The position numbers were made by a program, and so were the translations under genes. Shown one piece after another: positions 20,462 to 23,078 of a stretch of DNA of 23,078 nucleotides. Below the pieces are notes generated by a model. That model saw only the letters and a program-made list of their open reading frames with translations. It searched no databases and was not told the DNA's origin. Source of the DNA: a virus. How positions within the stretch are numbered: position 1 is the first letter of the stretch; every line of letters starts with the position of its first letter. The stretch lies in the IMG/VR virus record IMGVR_UViG_3300034374_000307, positions 1 to 23,078 of that record; one strand, written 5' to 3'.

Positions 20462-21081
20462 AATAAATCCTTTGCTTTTTGCCATTCAGAAATTTGTGAA
20501 TCTAATTTAGAAGTTCCTTTTTTATTATTATTTTTTTCACGCAACTCCCAAGTCCTTATTGCAGCTTTCCAATCTTTCATTTTGTTTTTACCAACCATCC
20601 AGCCTTTACTTTCATAAAAATTAAAAAATGAATTAACATCTATATTATTATTACGTTCAATACAATAAAATTCAATTTCTTCAATTTTTGGCTTATTAAA
20701 GTATTTATTATTTATTCTTATTACTTTATTCTTATTAATAGTTGTTGATTTACTTAAGGACAAGTTGTTAAGAAACTTCACAACTAGTTGTTCATTTATT
20801 TTAAAATGTTGTTTAGCTGGAACGCCTATTCGCTTAGTTTCTATTATATTAAATTCTTTAAGTTTTTTAATAGCTTTTCTTTGTTGATACGGTGTAAGAG
20901 TTGTATCCTTTTCTATATTAGCTTCAGTATTAAAAAACCATCCATCTGTCATTCCATTATTTTCAAAGTATTCTTCTTTACTAATAAGGTCTGCTAATAA
21001 AACAGTTTCTTTTAAACCTATGCTTCTAATAAGTGCTTTGTTTACAATTAAAAATGCAGTACTACTTAATAATTCTCTCAT
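20458..21081 (-). CDS. winged-helix replication initiation/DnaD-like replisome protein (207 aa)
   Basis: Residues about 20-96 form a winged helix typical of phage replication initiators: SIGLKETVLLADLISKEEYF, then DGWFFNTEANIEKDTTLTPYQQRKAIKKLKEFNIIETK (in parts) and QHFKIN. After a low-complexity Ser/Thr/Asn linker there is a second conserved block, VNSFFNFYESKGWMVGKNKMKDWKAAIRTWE (149-179, in parts), which I recall from the C-terminus of phage replication proteins that recruit helicase or loader. It lies next to the DnaA-like gene, so together they probably start phage DNA synthesis. No helicase or polymerase is in this window. Confidence 0.75.
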   Translation of the reverse strand: MRELLSSTAFLIVNKALIRSIGLKETVLLADLISKEEYFENNGMTDGWFFNTEANIEKDTTLTPYQQRKAIKKLKEFNIIETKRIGVPAKQHFKINEQLVVKFLNNLSLSKSTTINKNKVIRINNKYFNKPKIEEIEFYCIERNNNIDVNSFFNFYESKGWMVGKNKMKDWKAAIRTWELREKNNNKKGTSKLDSQISEWQKAKDLL

Positions 21082-21596
21082 AGTGTTATTATATCTTCTG
21101 TATAGTCATATTCTTTTAATGCTTCTTTTATAATTTTAGAATTATAATCCATTTGTAAATATGTCGTAGGTAATATATATTCTGCCTTGCCACTTTTTAT
21201 TTTAAGTTTTACTTGTTTATTTTTTGTAGCAATCTTTATACCTGCATCTATTAAACATTTACAAAGGTCATCTCTATTATCAAAAACAAATTTAATATTT
21301 TCAGATTTATCAAAAGCTGCATATACTTTATTAAAAGCATCTCTATATTTTTTTAAAGCTGAATAATTATGTTTGTGCATTTTATAATAATATAATACAG
21401 AAGTCCTATCTTTTTTTATTACATCTGCAATAATATCAGGATGTATTCCTATATTATTTATTCCAATAAAACTAGCTATCATTCTTGAATAAACTAATTC
21501 TTGTTTTCTTTTTTCTGATTTTAAATCATCTTTTTGCAACCCTACTATCTCTGTAGTAAGGTCGCAAATGTTTTCAAATTTTTCTTTATCTGTCAT
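21078..21596 (-). CDS. DnaA domain-IV-like DNA-binding protein (172 aa)
   Basis: Residues about 30-75 resemble the DnaA C-terminal DNA-binding domain: KRKQELVYSRMIASFIGINN, then IIADVIKKDRTSVLYYYKMHK, where DRTSVLYYYKMHK parallels the DHTTVLHA signature helix. Unlike DnaA there is no AAA+ ATPase region, and the remaining C-terminal 90 residues are of unknown fold (ending EYDYTEDIITL). A role in recognising the phage origin or host DnaA boxes is inferred. It follows the SSB-like gene by 2 nt and overlaps the winged-helix gene by 4 nt. Confidence 0.65.
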   Translation of the reverse strand: MTDKEKFENICDLTTEIVGLQKDDLKSEKRKQELVYSRMIASFIGINNIGIHPDIIADVIKKDRTSVLYYYKMHKHNYSALKKYRDAFNKVYAAFDKSENIKFVFDNRDDLCKCLIDAGIKIATKNKQVKLKIKSGKAEYILPTTYLQMDYNSKIIKEALKEYDYTEDIITL

Positions 21597-21598
21597 AA

Positions 21599-21922
21599 TT
21601 AAAATGGTAAATCATCATTAGTATCTTCAATCATTTCTTCTACTATATTTCCATTAGCAGTTTCACAAGTCCAACCAGTTATATTATGATACCATCTTCC
21701 ATTATATTCTCTAGAAGAAAGGTTAATACTACAACTTAAATTATCTCCTATATTTTTACCTTGTAATTTTTTAATATTATCATTAGTATATGTTATAACT
21801 AATTCTTTATTATACTCAGTATATTGTTCTACTAATATAGATTGTTTTTTCCATTCTTTACCTGCTTTAGATATTCCTGTTTCTATATCAAATATTTTAA
21901 CTAATTTACATTCTATTCTCAT
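21599..21922 (-). CDS. DUF3127 OB-fold single-strand DNA-binding-like protein (107 aa)
   Basis: The beta-barrel part (about 1-86) shows the DUF3127 pattern: CKLVKIFDIETGISKAGKEW, SILVEQYTEYNKELVITY, IKKLQGKNIGDNLSCSINLSSREYNGRWYHNITGW (in parts). DUF3127 proteins of Bacteroidota are OB-fold relatives of SSB. The protein ends EDTNDDLPF, the acidic D-D-(L/I)-P-F tip by which bacterial SSBs recruit partner proteins, which strongly supports an SSB role in phage replication. It lies between the putative recombination gene and the DnaA-like gene. Confidence 0.85.
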   Translation of the reverse strand: MRIECKLVKIFDIETGISKAGKEWKKQSILVEQYTEYNKELVITYTNDNIKKLQGKNIGDNLSCSINLSSREYNGRWYHNITGWTCETANGNIVEEMIEDTNDDLPF

Positions 21923-21936
21923 TGTTTTATTATTTA

Positions 21937-22329
21937 TTAATTATTACTTTTTTTAAAATCTTCACTTTCATCTTCTGCTTTAAACCCAAGTTTATACATA
22001 CCAGTTATCTCAAGAGTAGCCCTAGCCATTGCTCTTTTTTGTGCCATCTCTAAAACATACCAACTGTTAGTATTACCATCTTTAAAGGTTTCTCCTTTAT
22101 ACGCAGAGGCTAAAGTTTCTATTGTTTTTTCTCCTTTAATAGCTATTGCTTTTACTCCTGCATATCTTGGTTCTAATTTTAGAACATCATAACGTATAAA
22201 TATATTTTCTATATCAATTATTTTTTCTATTCCACTTCTAGTAATTATTATATAGTGTTGATGTCTAAATACATCACTACGTTCTAAATTATATTTGTTA
22301 TATATTTTTTTAATAAGTTCTGTTTTCAT
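21937..22329 (-). CDS. putative recombination / single-strand annealing-type protein (130 aa)
   Basis: Beta-rich N-terminal part (FRHQHYIIITRSGIEKIID), then a C-terminal block NTNSWYVLEMAQKRAMARATLEITGMYKLGF (in parts). The M(A)xKRAxxRAxLxxTGxY sequence is a recurrent C-terminal helix in phage proteins next to SSB genes, including single-strand annealing (Rad52/ERF-like) types. The N-terminal domain is shorter than known annealing proteins, so the assignment is tentative. Its position next to the SSB-like gene fits. It starts with a 4-nt overlap. Confidence 0.5.
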   Translation of the reverse strand: MKTELIKKIYNKYNLERSDVFRHQHYIIITRSGIEKIIDIENIFIRYDVLKLEPRYAGVKAIAIKGEKTIETLASAYKGETFKDGNTNSWYVLEMAQKRAMARATLEITGMYKLGFKAEDESEDFKKSNN

Positions 22330-22508
22330 ATTTGTTTTATGTGTTTAATTAAAGTTTCTTTCATGTATTCAATATCTAGCCATTCTAGTATTTCAAAAGT
22401 AGATAAAGTTATTGTAAATTCGTTTCCATTTTCATCAGTTCCTACTAGTGTAGTTTCATTATCTTTTGAATGATGGGTATGTATATTGTGTAAGTTTTTG
22501 TATATCAT
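22326..22508 (-). CDS. unrecognised small protein (60 aa)
   Basis: A 60-residue protein with a His-rich start (LHNIHTHHSKDN), a probable beta hairpin (TTLVGTDENGNEFTITLS) and a C-terminal helix (ILEWLDIEYMKETLIKHIKQI). No family is recognised. It overlaps genes on both sides by 4 nt, which supports it as real. Confidence 0.55.
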   Translation of the reverse strand: MIYKNLHNIHTHHSKDNETTLVGTDENGNEFTITLSTFEILEWLDIEYMKETLIKHIKQI

Positions 22509-22858
22509 ATTCTTATTATTAATGGTTTATTATTATTTTCTTTATATAGTTTTTTATAATACTCAAGTTTTGTTTTAACTTCCTTATTTCTTTGTTCAGG
22601 ATTAGAATAAAAATCATAATAATATGAATTTTTTTCCTCTACTTTAAAATCATAAGCTTCATCTAAACAATAACCTGTGTCTTTTATATATTTATTTTTG
22701 GCTTCTTTAACCTGTTCTTTTGTACCAAATATTCTTATACTAGGTGTATAAGTTTCTAAATCTGTATAATACTTACTAGTTTTAATGTCATATTTTGTAT
22801 TATTAATAAACACAGGGTGGTCTGCATAAAAGTAAAAATCTTTAGCTATTAAATCCAT
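22505..22858 (-). CDS. unrecognised early protein (117 aa)
   Basis: No domain is recognised. The sequence is rich in Tyr, Lys and Asp (KYYTDLETYTPSIRIFGTKEQ, NSYYYDFYSNPEQRNKEV), with a likely alpha/beta start and a Lys-rich C-terminal helix (LEYYKKLYKENNNK). It overlaps the upstream membrane microprotein by 10 nt and the downstream 60-residue gene by 4 nt, so it is part of the early operon. Confidence 0.55.
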   Translation of the reverse strand: MDLIAKDFYFYADHPVFINNTKYDIKTSKYYTDLETYTPSIRIFGTKEQVKEAKNKYIKDTGYCLDEAYDFKVEEKNSYYYDFYSNPEQRNKEVKTKLEYYKKLYKENNNKPLIIRI

Positions 22859-23067
22859 TGCATTATAATTTTAGTTAATAATAAAACAATAGCTACTATT
22901 AAACAACCAAAACCTAATATTTCTAGCCAAGTTTCTTTTTTAGATTCTATTGGTGTAATTGTATAATCTAGTTGTCTTTTATGTTTAAAGAAGTTTAAAA
23001 GCTCATTATAGTTTAATATAAGTTCGTCTCTTGTTTCTCTATTGATTACTCTATATTGTGTTTTCAT
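22849..23067 (-). CDS. single-pass membrane microprotein (72 aa)
   Basis: The first ~45 residues are charged and cytosol-like (MKTQYRVINRETRDELILNY). Residues about 47-70 are a membrane segment (WLEILGFGCLIVAIVLLLTK) next to the C-terminal end. A C-tail-anchored early phage protein could act on host membrane processes or superinfection, but no homology is recognised. It is the first visible gene; an upstream promoter would lie outside the window. Confidence 0.55.
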   Translation of the reverse strand: MKTQYRVINRETRDELILNYNELLNFFKHKRQLDYTITPIESKKETWLEILGFGCLIVAIVLLLTKIIMQWI

Positions 23068-23078
23068 TGTTTTTATTT

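Noticed and set aside
1-23078. tRNA genes, CRISPR arrays, insertion sequences, integrase or attachment sites
   Set aside because: None was seen by eye on either strand; a tRNA scan was not run.

Overview
This window looks like part of a tailed double-stranded DNA phage (siphovirus-like) of a Bacteroidota host, probably Flavobacteriia. The signs are strong AT richness (roughly 30% GC by eye, not computed), A-rich ribosome binding regions with no clear Shine-Dalgarno, a DUF3127-type single-strand DNA-binding protein, and structural proteins of the kind found in Bacteroidota phages. Every convincing gene is on the minus strand, so transcription runs from high to low coordinates. No tRNA, CRISPR array, insertion sequence, integrase or lysis gene was recognised.

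Layout in transcription order. (1) 23067-17399 holds small, overlapping early/middle genes: a membrane microprotein, a putative recombination protein, a DUF3127/SSB-like protein, a DnaA-domain-IV-like protein, a winged-helix replication protein, an HTH protein, NinG, a sigma-like factor, zinc-finger proteins and a DUF3310 protein. (2) 17373-14157 is a modification and packaging unit: ParB-like protein, TET/JBP-associated-type glycosyltransferase (TAGT), small and large terminase, then a strong hairpin terminator. (3) 14047-4901 is a tail unit: a tail assembly chaperone with a probable -1 frameshift, tail completion, gp10-like and minor tail/hub proteins, and a tape measure. (4) 4864-1909 is a head unit plus tail tube: XkdF-like protease, acidic scaffold, major capsid protein and tail tube protein, then a UUCG terminator. 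(5) 1824-1 holds small structural proteins and a LamG/carbohydrate-binding fibre that runs off the left edge.

The most interesting signal is a repeated two-part motif on the minus strand, (T/C)AAAC - 15 or 16 nt - CTATTATATA. It occurs five times, each directly before the first gene of a block (ParB, chaperone, protease, scaffold and the 158-residue structural gene). In four of the five, exactly 5 nt separate TATTAT from the ATG. It does not resemble the Bacteroidota host promoter (TTG / TAnnTTTG). It is best read as a phage late promoter family giving leaderless or nearly leaderless mRNAs, perhaps served by the phage's own sigma-like protein at 18298-18852. Two of the five follow hairpin terminators.

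Other points: no portal gene is recognisable between terminase and capsid, the tail block precedes the head block, and the TAGT-ParB pair suggests glycosylated or otherwise modified phage DNA. Family assignments are from reading the translations by eye and memory; no searches were run.
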